In this document: positions 14,085-26,630 of the stretch, in pieces
How positions within the stretch are numbered: the first letter of the stretch is position 1
Layout: each line of letters opens with the position of its first letter
NCBI GenBank assembly: GCA_038501195.1
Contig: JBBPUQ010000009.1
Coordinates: forward strand, 1 to 64,000
DNA length: 64,000 bases
Source: Nemania diffusa
Taxonomy: Eukaryota > Ascomycota > Sordariomycetes > Xylariales > Xylariaceae
Direction of reading: 5' to 3'
Program-made: the position numbers and the translations under genes
Notes under the pieces: generated by a model
Database searches by the model: none
Told to the model about the DNA's origin: nothing
Seen by the model: only the letters and a program-made list of their open reading frames with translations

Positions 14085-15278
14085 TTTTAACTTTTTTTAA
14101 ACTTGTTTAATATTTTAATTATAAATTTTCTTTATATATTTTTATTGAATATATATTAAAAATAGCATTAATAGCTATATTAAACAATAATAAATACAAA
14201 AAAAGCAATATTTTATTTTAGTTAGCCAAGTATATTATTAATAATAACTTAGTTATATTTAATAATATTTTAATAAATAATAATTTAATAAATAAAATAA
14301 TATTTTAAAAAAAGTTAACATATTAAAAAATATTATTTTAACATTTACTATTAAATTATAACAAACTTAAACTTTTATTTTAATTAATTAAAGACTTTTT
14401 TTTTATATTATAAGTATAATTTTTAATTAAAAAAAATTATAATATTAATAGTTATATTATTTAGTTTTAATTTTTAAAAACATTTTTAAAGTATATATTT
14501 TACTTATTTTATATTTTTTCTTTTTATACTATACTGTTATAAAACTTATACTGTATTTTTTAATTTATTATATTTTATATAATATATAATATATAACTTA
14601 ATATTTATAATGCTAATAAATTTAACTATATATATTTGCTTTTTTTAAACATACTGTTTATTTTTAAACAATATATTGTTTATTTACTTTTTAATATATA
14701 GTTTTTATTTGTTAATAACTATATACTATTAGCACTTAAATACTTTTGTTTATATATTATTATAAACTAATATTTTATATTATTTGTTTAAATACAAACA
14801 AAAACTAATATACTGCAAACTAAAGTTTGGGCTTATATATAAAAGCGCTAAATTTATTTGCAATATTGTATACTATATAAATATACTGCTAAGTTTTAAA
14901 AGCATTTAAAACGGTTATATAACAAGCACAAGTTGTATTATTTTACTAATTTAATTATTATTTTGCAAAAACATAACATAAAAGATATTATTGCAAGCGA
15001 TATTTTAAAAAAAACAATTTATAACTTTTACTGTAAATATTTATTAACTATTAATTTTAATTTGTTAAACTTTAAAACAACTTAAATAAATTTTAAGTTT
15101 TATAATATACTATATATTATTAAGCTTAAAAACTAAGCTAATACTTTAATTTTATTATTTATATTATTTTATAAATTAAAATATTTAATTTATATAAAAC
15201 AAATAATTAACTATATATTTAAAAAGTTTATAATATATTTATATTTACAAAATTTGTTTTAAAATATAAATTTATTAA

Positions 15279-15319
15279 ATATAGTAAAAAAGCTTACTAA
15301 AAAGCTTTTTTTGCTATAT
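15279..15319. repeat. Inverted repeat with AAGCTT arms
   Basis: The arms atatagtaaaaaagctt and aagctttttttgctatat pair across a short actaa-like centre, with one unpaired position. Function unknown; it could be a stem-loop or a relic of a palindromic mobile element. Confidence 0.6.
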
Positions 15320-16510
15320 TAGTTAAAAGCTTATAATATTTATAAACAATACTTTTAAACATTAAACAAAAGCTAGCTTTTATTTAATATATTATAGTTT
15401 AAACTGCTTATATTAAACTTTGATTTTATATAAACTTTTTACTGTTTTTAAGCTAACATATTTATTTTTAAGCAGTTTATAAACATAAAATGCATTTTTT
15501 AAGCTTTTTAAAACTATAAAAGCTAGCTATATATTTTGTTATTTTTTATATTGTTGCAAATATTGCTGCTTAACTATAGCTTTTGTTACAAGTACTATGT
15601 TTTATAGTTATATTTTACAGCTATTAACTTTTAATAGCTTATATTTGTACAAATATATTAGCTGTTTGTTTTAACAAACTATACAAAGTATAATTTTTAC
15701 TTTTTTGTTTTAATTAAAAATTTTAATACTTTAGTACTAATATATATTATTTATTTTATTAAACTTACTAAAAAACTTGTTATATTTGCTTTACTTAATG
15801 CTAATTTATTTATTAACTAGTTTTTAACAAAATTACATATTAAATATTTATATATTAATTAGTTACTTTTAAATTTGTTTTAATTTATTTATACTAGCAG
15901 TATGCTTTTTTAATATTTTTAAATATAAAAACAGAAGTTTAATATTTGTTTTTTTAATAAATAAAAATAACAGTGCTATAAACTCAAAATTAAAAACATT
16001 ATATATAAATACAGCATAGTATAATTGCTAAATAATATGTTTTAATAATATATACTTTAGTTTAACAATATTGTTTTAAATAAAATATATTTACTGTTTT
16101 CAAAACTATTTTATAGCAATAAACAGCTACATTTATAAAATGCTATATAAAATACTATTAAAGCTAATGTTTTATTTAAAACTATATTACAAATAAATAT
16201 AATATAAATATTAATATATATAACATTGTTTAAACAATATAATAAAATATATAAGCTATATAATAAAATATATAAACTAATATTATAAGCTATTATTTAT
16301 ATATATAATTTTAACTTTTTTAAAGCTTATAAAAAGTTATTTAAATAATTAAACTTTTTTAATACTGCTGTTAAAACTATTTTATATAAAAATTTATTAA
16401 ACTTTAATAGCAGTTATTTTTATGTTTTTACATTTTTTAATTTATATAAACTTTATATTAAAATATTTTTAATACTAAAAAAAAAAAAAGTTATTATTTT
16501 GTTTAAAAAA

Positions 16511-16587
16511 AGCAATATACTATTTAATAGCAGTATATTGCTGCTATTTATTTTAACGCAGTAGCAGCAGCTTAAAATAAATGCAGC
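16511..16587. repeat. Two adjacent hairpins, relatively GC-rich
   Basis: Hairpin 1 has perfect 11-bp arms, agcaatatact and agtatattgct, around a 10-base loop (16,511-16,542). Hairpin 2 has arms gctgctatttattttaa and ttaaaataaatgcagc around the loop cgcagtagcagcagc (16,540-16,587), with one extra base in the left arm. The two share the bases at their junction. Keeping such pairing in a mutating background is unusual. No known RNA family is recognised. Confidence 0.7.
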
Positions 16588-17149
16588 TAATAACAAATTT
16601 AATAAATATAAACACCGCTTTTAGTTATTATATATACAGTTAATACTAAGCAGCTAAACTAAAATTACAGTTTAAAAAGCTAAAACTTTTATTTATTAAT
16701 ATATTAAAGTTTAAGCTATTTAAAATATTATATTTAATTATTAAAACTTTTATTATATATTATAAAATAACTAAACTAACTATTATAAAGTTTATATTAA
16801 AACTTATATTTTTATTATATTTAACTTTAAATATATAAAATTTTTATATTTATAATTGTTAAAATGTAATAATAACTAACAATTTGACTTTTTTAGCATT
16901 TTTTACTGCTGCTTTAGCTTTTTAACTTGTTATATAAAAAATTATTTAAATTATAATATATTAACTTTTTTAAACTAAGCATTTTTATTTATAATAACTA
17001 CTTATTTGTTGCTAGCTAAAAACTAGTTTAAACTATAAATATTTAATATATACTTTATAATATATTAATATTATATTGTTTAGCAAATAACACTATATAA
17101 ATTTAAAAAATATGCTAGTTTTATTGTTTTATTAAAATATTTAATAGTA

Positions 17150-17171
17150 AAAAGTTGCAACAGCAACTTTT
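17150..17171. repeat. Perfect 9-bp hairpin
   Basis: aaaagttgc and gcaactttt flank the four-base loop aaca. A third copy of the arm (gcaacttttta) follows at 17,185, so the motif recurs locally. Confidence 0.7.
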
Positions 17172-17743
17172 GTATATATTTTAAGCAACTTTTTATATTT
17201 TTAACAGTTTGCTTTATTTTATATAAAAGCTAATTATATTATTATTTTAATATATATTTTTATATTGCAAAACTATTGTTTTTGTTTATTAATATACTTG
17301 TATAATTTAACTTATTAAATACAATTATAAACTAATTAATATATGCTACAAATATAAACAATAAATATAGCTTTAATATAGTTATAAATTTTATAAAAAA
17401 GCAAAAAAAGCTTTTTTTAAAGCTTATTAAATAAAAAAAACACGTTAAACAATATAATATAAAAAGCAAAAATAGCATTAGTTTTATATTAACTATTAAC
17501 AATATTAACTATATTAATAATAACAACTATATTAATAATACTAATAATATTAATAATTATTTATTTTTAAAATAAATAAATTTTTTTAAAACTTATAATA
17601 AAAAAAAAATCAAATATAGTTTTGCTTTTATTTATAATATAGTTTTAACTTAATATAACAGCTATATTATTTAAACTTTAAAAAAAGTTATAAAATATAA
17701 TTAGCTTTTAAAAACTGATTTTTTTAAGTTAATTAACTAAATA

Positions 17744-17892
17744 AGCTTTTAAAAAATAAAATATATAATTGATTTAAATATTTTATTTTTTAAGCTAGCT
17801 TTAAACAATTAACTTTTTTATTTTATTTAGTTATATAAACTTTTATAAAACAAAATATATAATTAATTTTATATATTTTATTTTTTAAGCTA
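17744..17892. repeat. Pair of palindromic elements (dispersed family), 17.8 kb
   Basis: Two neighbouring palindromes, 17,744-17,796 and 17,838-17,892, each have an A-rich left arm (agcttttaaaaaataaaata, acttttataaaacaaaatat) and a T-rich right arm ending attttttaagct. The central spacers differ. Both match the family consensus. Confidence 0.75.
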
Positions 17893-18099
17893 GTTTTTAA
17901 ATAAGTATTTAAATTTATAATATTTAATTGTTTTAATTTTTATTATTATTTAATTTAGCTACAAAAATTTAAATTTAATTAATTTTACAAACTATAACTT
18001 TTTTTTTTTTTTATTTAATATTTTTGCAAAAACTATTTTAAAAGTATTATTTTTAAAAAAATACTTTTTTTTAGTATTTTTTTTTAAAACTAAAGCTTT

Positions 18100-18190
18100 T
18101 GTTAAAACAGGCAAAATGTTAGCTAAAAGCGCTTGTTTTTAAATTTTTAGCAAAACAGCTAAAACATTAGTTAAAAGCGCTTGTTTTATT
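18100..18190 (+). repeat. 49-bp direct duplication with AAAGCGCTTG core
   Basis: gttagctaaaagcgcttg at 18,118 and attagttaaaagcgcttg near 18,167 lie in two copies 49 bp apart, each preceded by a caaaa-type stretch. The palindromic core aagcgctt is preserved in both, and all its C residues follow a purine. Confidence 0.75.
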
Positions 18191-18224
18191 TAAAAGCTTT
18201 TTTTTAAAATACCTGTTAATATTA

Positions 18225-18610
18225 CATTGTTTACAATATATTTATTTACTTTTATTTATTATATACTACTTTTAATAGTTTAATTATATATTATTAATAA
18301 TATAAAATTTTTATTTACTTTTATTAATTATATACTTAATTTAATAATTTAATTATATATTGCTAATATAACAAAATTTTTATTTATATTTATAAGTTTT
18401 ACGTTTAATTTAATAATTTAATTATTTTTTGTTAATATTGCAGGATTTTTATTAATATTTATTAAATTTATACTTTGTTTAATAATTTAGCTATTTTCTG
18501 CTAATACTGCAAAATATTTGTTAATATTTATTAAATTTGCATTTAGTTTAATAATTTAGCTATATTTTTTTAATAGCGCAGGATTTTTTTTAGTATTTTT
18601 TTTAGCATTT
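18225..18610. repeat. 69-bp tandem repeat, five units in exact register
   Basis: The landmark taataattta (taatagttta in the first unit) starts at 18,273, 18,342, 18,411, 18,480 and 18,549, exactly 69 bp apart each time; one degenerate further copy is at 18,693. Since 69 is 23 codons, a coding repeat is possible. On the plus strand the frame reads without stops except for one TAA or TAG at the same place in every unit, and one minus-strand frame behaves almost the same way. A CAA or CAG codon turned into a stop by C-to-T change would explain this. The protein family, if any, is not recognised. Confidence 0.85.
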
Positions 18611-19658
18611 TTTTTATTATTTGTTAAATTGTTTATATTATATATTTAAACTTTTAACTATAATTTATTATTTGTTAAATTTTTATTTAAGTTAATAATT
18701 TAGTTTTTAATTTTTTTATAATAGCTGCTATTTTTATATTTAAGATTTTTTTGTTTTAAAAACGCTTTATTTTAAACTTTATATTAACTTTTATTATATT
18801 TGTTTTAGTTTTAGTTTGTTAACTATTTTTTAAATGTTTAACTAAATATAATTTTATTATTAGTTTAAACTTAAACTGCTAAAAAAAATAGCAGCAATTT
18901 AACAAAATTTAGCTAGTTTATTAGCTATTTAAACATTTATTAATTATATAACTTTGTATTAAAAACATTAAACTTTTTATAATTAATATATACTACAAAC
19001 AATAACAAGTTAATATTTAATATTTAGTTAAAATTTTTTTGTTTAATAGATTTATTATTTAGTGTTATATTAATATATAAAAAATAATTTAATATAAAGC
19101 TAGTATTAACAACTATATAATAATAATAATTGCTTAAAAAAATATTTTATATAAATTAAAAATATAAATTTATTATTATATTTAAAGCATTTTTTATTTT
19201 AATAGTAAACTTTAAATAAATAAAAAAAGTATTATAGTTTTATAATATATTTTTATAATACAATTAAATTATATAGCTATAATTAGTATTGTTTAAAATA
19301 TTAGCAGTAATAAAAAAATTTTAGTAAATTTTAAAATTTAAAGTTTTGTTACTAAAGCTAAATATAATATAAAATAGCAGATTTAAAAAATCTAAAAAAT
19401 TAAAAAAAACGCTATAGCAGTATAAAGTTTTTTTTTATAATAAAAGTTAGTTAAAATAAGCAATATTTACAATAATAATTTTAGTAATAGTATAAAGTTA
19501 ATTAAAATCTAATATATATATGTTAATATTTTTTTAGTAAATATTAAAATAAATATTATAAATAAACAAGCTAGTTATATTAAAAATATAAACTATATGT
19601 TTTATAAATAAAAGTTAGTATATTATAAACAAAAAAAAAAAGCAAAAAAAAAAAAAAA

Positions 19659-19804
19659 TTAAAAAATGAAATATTTACAATTAATAAATATTTTGTTTTT
19701 TAAAAACTAAAAAAAGAAATATTTATAACTTATAAATATTTTATTTTTTAAAAGTTAAAAAACAAAATATTTACAACTTGTAAATATTTTATTTTTTAAA
19801 AGCT
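19659..19804. repeat. Three palindromes in tandem (dispersed family), 19.7 kb
   Basis: Three consecutive inverted repeats of about 45-50 bp. The third is the clearest: arms aaaaaacaaaatatttacaa and ttgtaaatattttatttttt meet with no loop. The first retains tgaaatattt and the second agaaatattt where other copies have taaaatattt, suggesting an ancestral CGAAATATTT arm. They follow a poly(A)-rich stretch at 19,630-19,660. Confidence 0.85.
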
Positions 19805-21240
19805 AAAACTATATATAAAATGTTATTTATTATTAAACAAAAAAAAAAAGTATTACTATAATATAATATATAATTTTTTTTTTTAGTTTGTTATTAATAA
19901 ACAAAATATATAAAAGTTTATTTAATATAATAAATTAACTAAACAAAAAGTATAAATAGTTATAGCAAAAAATTAGTAGCTAAATATATTTATTAATATA
20001 AAAAGTATTAAAAAAAAATAAAATATTAATATTATTATATTTATAAAATAGTTTTTTAGCTGCTATAGTTTTAATAAATAAATTTTTAAACTTAACAATT
20101 TTACTGTTAAATTTTTATAGCTTTAATAATTTAAATAATTTAATATTTATACTTGTAACAAATATAATTTATATTATAATATAATTATAAAAAAACAATG
20201 TTTTGTTATTTATATTAGTTATTATATTAAAATATTTTTATAAAATATTATTTAATTATTGCAAATATTTATATAAATTAGTTTTGTTAAACTTAAAATT
20301 TAAACAATATATAACAAAAAATATAACTTATATTTTTTTAAAATAATATATTATATTTACAAAATTTAATACTTAAGTTTTATTTATAACAGTGTTATTT
20401 GTTTTTAATTTAAAGTTTTTTTTTAAGTTAATATTAGTTTAATTTATAAATATTAGCTTAAAACTAACAACTTTTTTATTTATTAAATTTAACATTTATT
20501 AAATAATATTATTTAGCAATAATATTATAGTTAAATTTAAAGCATATAATATAAAATTTATTACTTTTGTAAACTTTTTATAAAAATTAAAGTTTTTTTT
20601 ATACTTTTTATATATTAATTTATAGTTTTTAACAATTATACTAAAAAACTTAAATATATTTATAACTGTTTATATTTATAATAAAATTAAATTTTATCTA
20701 TTTTAAATTTTTTAATATATTTTTATATTTAATAAAGTTAATTTATATTTTAGTTTTATATTAATAGCTTTTTAAAACAAAAAGTTTATTTTAAAAAAAA
20801 TATATTTTATATTAATAGTTTAAAAATAAATAAACATTAAATAAATATATAGTGTTTAATTTTAGTTTTTTATTAAATATTTAAAAACAAAAACTAAATT
20901 ATAAAATAACATTTTATAAACTATTTTATTAAATTGTTAAAAGTTTACTTTTATAAATATATAAAATGTTATAATTAATATTATTATATATTAAAAAGTT
21001 AAATTTTTAATATTAATAAAAATAATATTTGCTTTTAGTTTTTAAATAAATATATTATTTTTAACGTTTATAAAAAATATAATAGTTACAAAAACTATTT
21101 TAATTTAAAAAGTATAAATAAGCTATTTTTTAGCTTTAGTAAATTTTGCTAAAGCTTTGTTATAAAAAAATCTATATGTTAGTTTTAAAAAATCAGTAGT
21201 TATTAATATATTAATAAAATATTTAGTTATAAATAAAGCT

Positions 21241-21286
21241 TTAAAAAATAAAATATTTATTAGTTTAAATATTTTATTTTTTAAAA
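21241..21286. repeat. Palindromic element (dispersed family), 21.2 kb
   Basis: Left arm ttaaaaaataaaatattta and right arm taaatattttattttttaa are exact reverse complements around a 7-base centre. This is one of the cleanest copies. Confidence 0.85.
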
Positions 21287-21824
21287 GTATTATATTTGTT
21301 TTTTAATTTAAATTATTTATTATTTATATAAAAGTAATATTTATAATATTTTATAGTAATAAAATATATATATGCTGCTTTAATATTTAAATTGCTTTTT
21401 TAATTAATTAAAAAGTAAAAAATGTTAAAAATATAAGCAGTTTTTTTTATAAAGTTTGTTTTATTATTATTATTTTTATTAATATAATTTAACAATATTT
21501 TATAAATAATTATTTTTTTAAATTTATAAAACTAATTAAAAGTATTAAAACTTTTTTTTTTAATAATATTATAAAAGTTCTATTTATTGTAATTACTTTG
21601 TTTATTTAAATAGTATTATATTTTTTAAGTAATAAAATTTTAGTGTTTTTTATTGTACTTTTTTTTAAAAGTTTTTTTATTTATAACAAATAATATATTA
21701 ATAAATATATAAAAAATTTATATAATTAAAGCAAAAAAGTAAAACTTAAAAACAAAATATTTAAAAAAAAAGCATTAAAACAAAAAAGCTAAAATAAATA
21801 ATAAAAAATACAGCTTTTGAAAAA

Positions 21825-22050
21825 AAATTATAAAAAAAATAAAAAAAATAATTGTATAAAAGTTATAAAAAAAATAAAAAAAATAATTATAAAAAAGTTA
21901 TAAAAAAAATAAAAAAAACAGCTATAAAAAAGTTATAAAAAAAATAAAAAAAATAATTATAAAAAAGTTATAAAAAAAGTAAAAAAAATAGTTGTAAAAA
22001 AGTAATAAAAAAAATAAAAAAAAAAGTTGTAAAAAAAACTAAAAAAATAA
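21825..22050 (+). repeat. A-rich tandem repeat, about 35-bp unit
   Basis: Six or seven units of the form gttataaaaaaaataaaaaa plus aataattataaaaaa. Some keep c or g (aacagctat, atagttgta) where others have t or a, so the array was homogenised before mutation. In places the A-strand reads as lysine-rich, but stops are frequent. Confidence 0.75.
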
Positions 22051-22553
22051 TATATATATTTTATTTTTTAAATAAATAATAAAAAATATATTTATATATA
22101 TAAAAAAAAATATAAACTATAATATATTTAAAATATAATTTATATTAATTTAATATTTTAAAAATTAATTATAATTTTTAAAATATTATATTTTAATATA
22201 ATTTTATTAAAACATTAATATTACTAACTATTACTAACAAGTTTATTATAATTTTATTTATATTTTTTGTTTTAGTTTTTTTAGCTGCAAACTTTTTTGC
22301 AATGTTTTTTTTTTGTTTATAAAATACTTTAGCAAAAAATGCAATAAAGTTTATTATAAAAATATTTTTTTATATAAAAAATATATTTTTTTTTTTTTGC
22401 GTTGTTTTAATTTTAAACTTAAATATATTAATAAATTAGCTAAAATTGTAAAAAAACAAAACTATTAATATATTATTTACAATAATTATATTTTATATAT
22501 TAATAGTTAATTTTAAATTTAATATTAAATTAAAATATTTTGTTAAAATATTA

Positions 22554-22868
22554 ATGTTTATAAAATTAGCGTTTAAATTAAAAACTAAAATATTTTTATT
22601 AAAATATTTTAGCAAAATTTTTAATTTTATAAAAAATATATTTGTTTTAAATATTGTTTTATTACTATTTTTATTTTTTTTATTTAATATTTTAAATAAA
22701 AATATAAATATAGCAGTAGTTTTATTTGTTTTTTTTTTCGATTGTTTTTTTTTTATTTTGCTAGCTTTATTAATTTTAGCTATTTTAATATTTACTAAAA
22801 ATATTATATTAAAACCTAATATAAATAAAACTATATTTAAAAAATTATTATTAATTGCAAAAACTTAA
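22554..22868 (+). pseudogene. Isolated 104-codon open frame, possible membrane-protein relic
   Basis: ATG at 22,554, stop at 22,866-22,868. Roughly one codon in eight should be a stop at this composition, so 104 open codons is unexpected and this is the best frame in the window. The translation is Lys/Ile/Phe/Leu-rich: a basic N-terminal third (residues 1-28), a hydrophobic stretch at about 29-46, a short polar NKNIN segment, a second hydrophobic stretch at about 53-80 (containing FDCFF and ALLILAILIF), and a basic tail. It could be a fragment of a two-helix membrane protein whose codons drifted toward Phe, Ile and Lys by C-to-T change, or pure chance in a stretch poor in TAA. There is no recognisable family, promoter or neighbouring gene. 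I would not annotate it as functional. Confidence 0.15.
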
Positions 22869-23850
22869 TAATTTTAAATATTGTTTATTTTATAATTTGC
22901 TATTTTATTTTTAAATAATAAGTTTAATAGTTTTTTAAAAACTATATTTGCTATTTATTAAAATATAACATATAGCTAAAAAACTAATATTTATAACTAA
23001 ATTAAATATTTATATATAAAATATAACTTAAAAAAAAATTTATTTTAAGTTTAATTAGTTTATAATATATTATATAATTTAAAATATTAAATTGTTATAA
23101 TAATAAATATATTAAAAAAACAAACAAGTTTTTAAATAATAATACTTATTACTTTAAAATTATATAAAAATATTAGCGCAAAAAAAACTAGTAATAAATA
23201 TAAATTAATATAAATAATATAAATATAAAATAAAATTTAAAGTTATAATTTTAATAATAAAATATTATATAATATTATAAATAACAAACTAATAAAAATA
23301 AAATAAAAAAAAAATAAAACAAATATAAGCTTTATTTATATATTAATTTTAATAATTTTATTTTATATAAGTTTAAAATTAAATATTTATTTAAAAACAA
23401 AATTAAAGTTGTTTTTTTAATAAAAAATATTTTAAATATATTAGTTTAAAAAAAAACTAAAAAAAAAGTTAAAATAAATATTAAAATAATTAGTTTAAAA
23501 AATTAATAAAATAAATATTAACTAAACAAAAAAACTATAGTATTTAATAAATATATATTTTTTTGTAATATAGCTATATATAACATTTAAAATATTTGAA
23601 ATATTTTAAACAATTGATTTAAAAAAAAATTTAAAAAAAATGTTATAACAAAAAGTTTATTTTTAAAAAGTATATTATATAAAATATAACAATTTATTAA
23701 TACTATATTACTTTTTAGTTTTAATAAATATATAATATATATTAAAATATTTAAAATTAAAAAAGTTATTAAAATTAAACAAAAGTTTAATATATTAATT
23801 TAATTTTTTTTATTAATATTAAAAAATATAATATAGTTTATTAAAATATT

Positions 23851-24545
23851 TTTTTATAACAAAAAAAATAAGTTTTTAATAAAAAAATATAAATTTTTAA
23901 TAAATAATAATAGTAAAATGTTTAAAAGTTATATTTTAAACTGTTTTAATTAGCTATATATTAAAACTTATTTTTTTTTTATTTTTTAAAAAAGTATAAT
24001 TATACAGTTAAATTTAAATAAGTTTTTATAACAAAAAAAATAAGTTTTTAATAAAAAAATATAAATTTTTAATAAATAGTAATAATAAAATATTTAAAAG
24101 TTATATTTTAAACTGTTTTAATTAACTATATATTAAAACTTACTTTTTTTTTATTTTTTAAAAAAGTATAATTATATAGTTAAATTTAAATAAGTTTTTA
24201 TAACAAAAAAAATAAGTTTTTAATAAAAAAATATAAATTTTTAACAAATAGTAATAATAAAATATTTAAAAGTTATATTTTAAACTGTTTTAATTAACTA
24301 TATATTAAAACTTGTTTTTTTTTTATTTTTTAAACAAATATAATTATATAGCTAAATTTAAATAAATTTTTATAACAAAAAAAATAAGTTTTTAATAAAA
24401 AAGTATAATTTTTAGCAAATAATAATAATAAAATGTTTAAAAGCTATATTTTAAACTGCTTTAATTAGTTATATATTAAAACTTGCTTTTTTTTTATTTT
24501 TTAAAAAAATATAATTATATAGTTAAATTTAAATAAGTTTTTATA
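23851..24545 (+). repeat. 172-bp tandem repeat, four units
   Basis: The landmark tttttata starts at 23,851, 24,023, 24,195, 24,367 and 24,538, giving units of 172, 172, 172 and 171 bp. Each unit contains aaaataagtttttaataaaa, a central tttaaaagttatattttaaa plus ctgttttaatta, and a T-rich stretch before taaatttaaataag. Units differ almost only by C/T and G/A transitions (for example gttaaattt against gctaaattt), so period and length are preserved while bases decay. The length is close to one nucleosome plus linker. No coding frame survives. Confidence 0.9.
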
Positions 24546-24890
24546 TTAAAATTTAATTTTTATATATTAATTAAGTTTTTATAAACTTATAAATATTTTA
24601 TTAAATAAATAAAAATTACTATAAAAAAACAAATTATTATATATTTTATAAAGTTGTTTTTTTTTATTTAAGTATTATTAATAGTTAATATACTATATAT
24701 TTTAAATATATTTATATATTTTTTAATATATATAATTAAAACTTAGTTATATTAAAAATATAACAATATATTATATAATTATTTAAATTTATTTTTTATT
24801 AAAAACTAAAAATTATTTTAGCTAAAACAACATTATTTTTTATTTAATTTTTATTAAACTTTTATTTGTAAATAAAACAAGTTATTTAAG

Positions 24891-25092
24891 CTTTTTTTTT
24901 TTTTTTTTTTTTTTTTAGTTGCAATTGTTTGTTTAGTTTTTTTTTTAGCTTTTTTAACAGCTTTTTTTTTTATTTTTACTTTTGCTTTTTTTTTAGCTTT
25001 TTTTACTTTTGTTTTAATTTTTTTTTTAGTTTTTTCGATTTTAGCGTTTGTTTTTTTTTGTATTAGTTTTATTTTCTCGATTTTTTTTTTTT
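24891..25092 (-). pseudogene. T-rich tract; Lys/Ala-rich relic frame on minus strand
   Basis: Begins with a run of 25 T and continues as a T-rich stretch punctuated by agc, tgc, agt and tac. Read on the minus strand in one frame there is no stop from about 25,090 down past 24,890. The translation is dominated by Lys with Ala, Thr, Ile and Val (for example KVKKAKKKAKVKIKKKAVKK). No in-frame ATG is present. GAA and GAG codons would become AAA and AAG under the mutation bias seen here, so an original Glu/Lys/Ala-rich segment is possible. Simple A/T-run expansion is an equally good explanation. Confidence 0.25.
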
Positions 25093-25972
25093 AAAAGTTT
25101 ATATTTTTTTCAAACTTAGCTTTTACTTTTTAAATAATAATAAAAACTTTTTATAATGCTTTTTTAAATTTGCAGTTATTTAAGTTTTATTTAAAATAAT
25201 TTACTAAAAAAACTAGTTTTAAAATTATAGTAAACAATATAAAATTAAAATTGTTAAAATTAATAACAAATTATATAGTATTTATAATAAAGTTAAATTT
25301 ACTGCAATTATTTAAGTAGTAACAATTTACTAAGTTATTAAATATAAAATAAGCTATAAAAAATAATATATTAATAATTTTAATTATATATTTTTTGCTA
25401 ATAAAAATTAAAAAAGCAAAAGTTTTTAAAATATAATAAATAGTAAACTAGTTATAAAAACAACAAATAATTTTATATATAATTAAAATATTTACTTTTT
25501 TATAAATTTTTTTGTTAATTTTACTTTTTATAACAAATTAGCAAAAAAACTTTTATTATATAATCGTTTTGTACTATTTAAATATAGTTTTAAATATAAT
25601 AATAATTATTTAATTAATAAAACATTTTTATTTAATTTTAACAAGTTTATTTAAAATCTAATTTAAATTGTTTATATTTTACAAAATTAAAAAAATAAAG
25701 CTGTAATAATAACAAAAATATAAATCAATATTTGTTTTTATAATATATATGTTATAAATTAAAACATTTATAGTTAATATAAAATTATTAAATATAAATA
25801 TAATATTAGCTTGTTTTTTAGTTATATAATAAAATACAATTATAAAAATATTTAAATCAAATAAATTAAACAAAATATATAATTTTTTATTATTAAATAG
25901 TTAATATTATTAAATAAATAAAATAGCTTATATAATAAATATTAAAACTAAATAAAACTTTTATTAAAAAAT

Positions 25973-26160
25973 AAAATATATAACTAAATAATATATTTTG
26001 TTTTTTAGTTTTATAGCTATAATATATTTATTTATTTAGTTTAAAAACAAAATATTTAAATATATTAAATATTTTATTTTTTAGCTATATAGTTATAATA
26101 TATTTGCTTTTTTAATTAAAAAACAAAATATTTAAATATATTAAATATTTTATTTTTAAT
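25973..26160. repeat. Three palindromes in a row (dispersed family), 26 kb
   Basis: Inverted repeats at 25,973-26,008, 26,041-26,083 and 26,116-26,160. Arms are ttaaaaacaaaatattta-like and aaatattttattttttag-like. The first copy is shorter and diverged (aaaatatataac). They are separated by short spacers containing agctatatagttataatata or a close variant. Confidence 0.8.
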
Positions 26161-26514
26161 TTTTTTTTTAATATATTATAACAAAATAAAGTATAATAAA
26201 AAACAATTTATTGTTATAATTATAGCAAATCTATTATAACAACTATATAAAGTAGTAAATTTTTTTTATTTTTAAGTTTATATATATAGTTAAAAATTTA
26301 AATAATAAAATAAGCTATAAATAAGCTTTGTTTAATTATATATTAAAATTAACTAATATAATTAATAAAAAAAACAACGTAGTAATTTTTTTTTATTTTT
26401 TAAAAAATATAGTTAATATTACTGTTATTAATATTTATAATTAATTTATAAACTTTTTAAATGTTTATTATAACAAAAAATAGCGCTAGTTGTTTTTTTT
26501 TATTAAAATTGCTA

Positions 26515-26630
26515 TTTTTATTAAATATATTATTTTTGCTGCTTTTGTTATTTTTATTGCTTTTGTTATTTTTGCTATTTTTGTTATTTTAACTATTGTT
26601 GTTTTTGTTATAACTGCTATTTTATAAAAA
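26515..26630 (+). repeat. T-rich minisatellite, about 18-bp unit
   Basis: Repeats of gcttttgttatttttatt and variants. One plus-strand frame is open through the array (Phe, Val, Ile, Ala only), and a minus-strand frame gives Lys, Ala, Ile and Thr. The composition resembles the Lys/Ala tract at 24.9-25.1 kb. No start codon or recognisable protein. Confidence 0.65.

Noticed and set aside
23851..24545. Centromere called from the 172-bp repeat
   Set aside because: Only four units and no chromatin evidence; length coincidence alone is not enough.
25679..25873. 64-codon minus-strand frame
   Set aside because: Ile/Tyr/Phe/Asn-rich chance frame with no family resemblance or supporting context.
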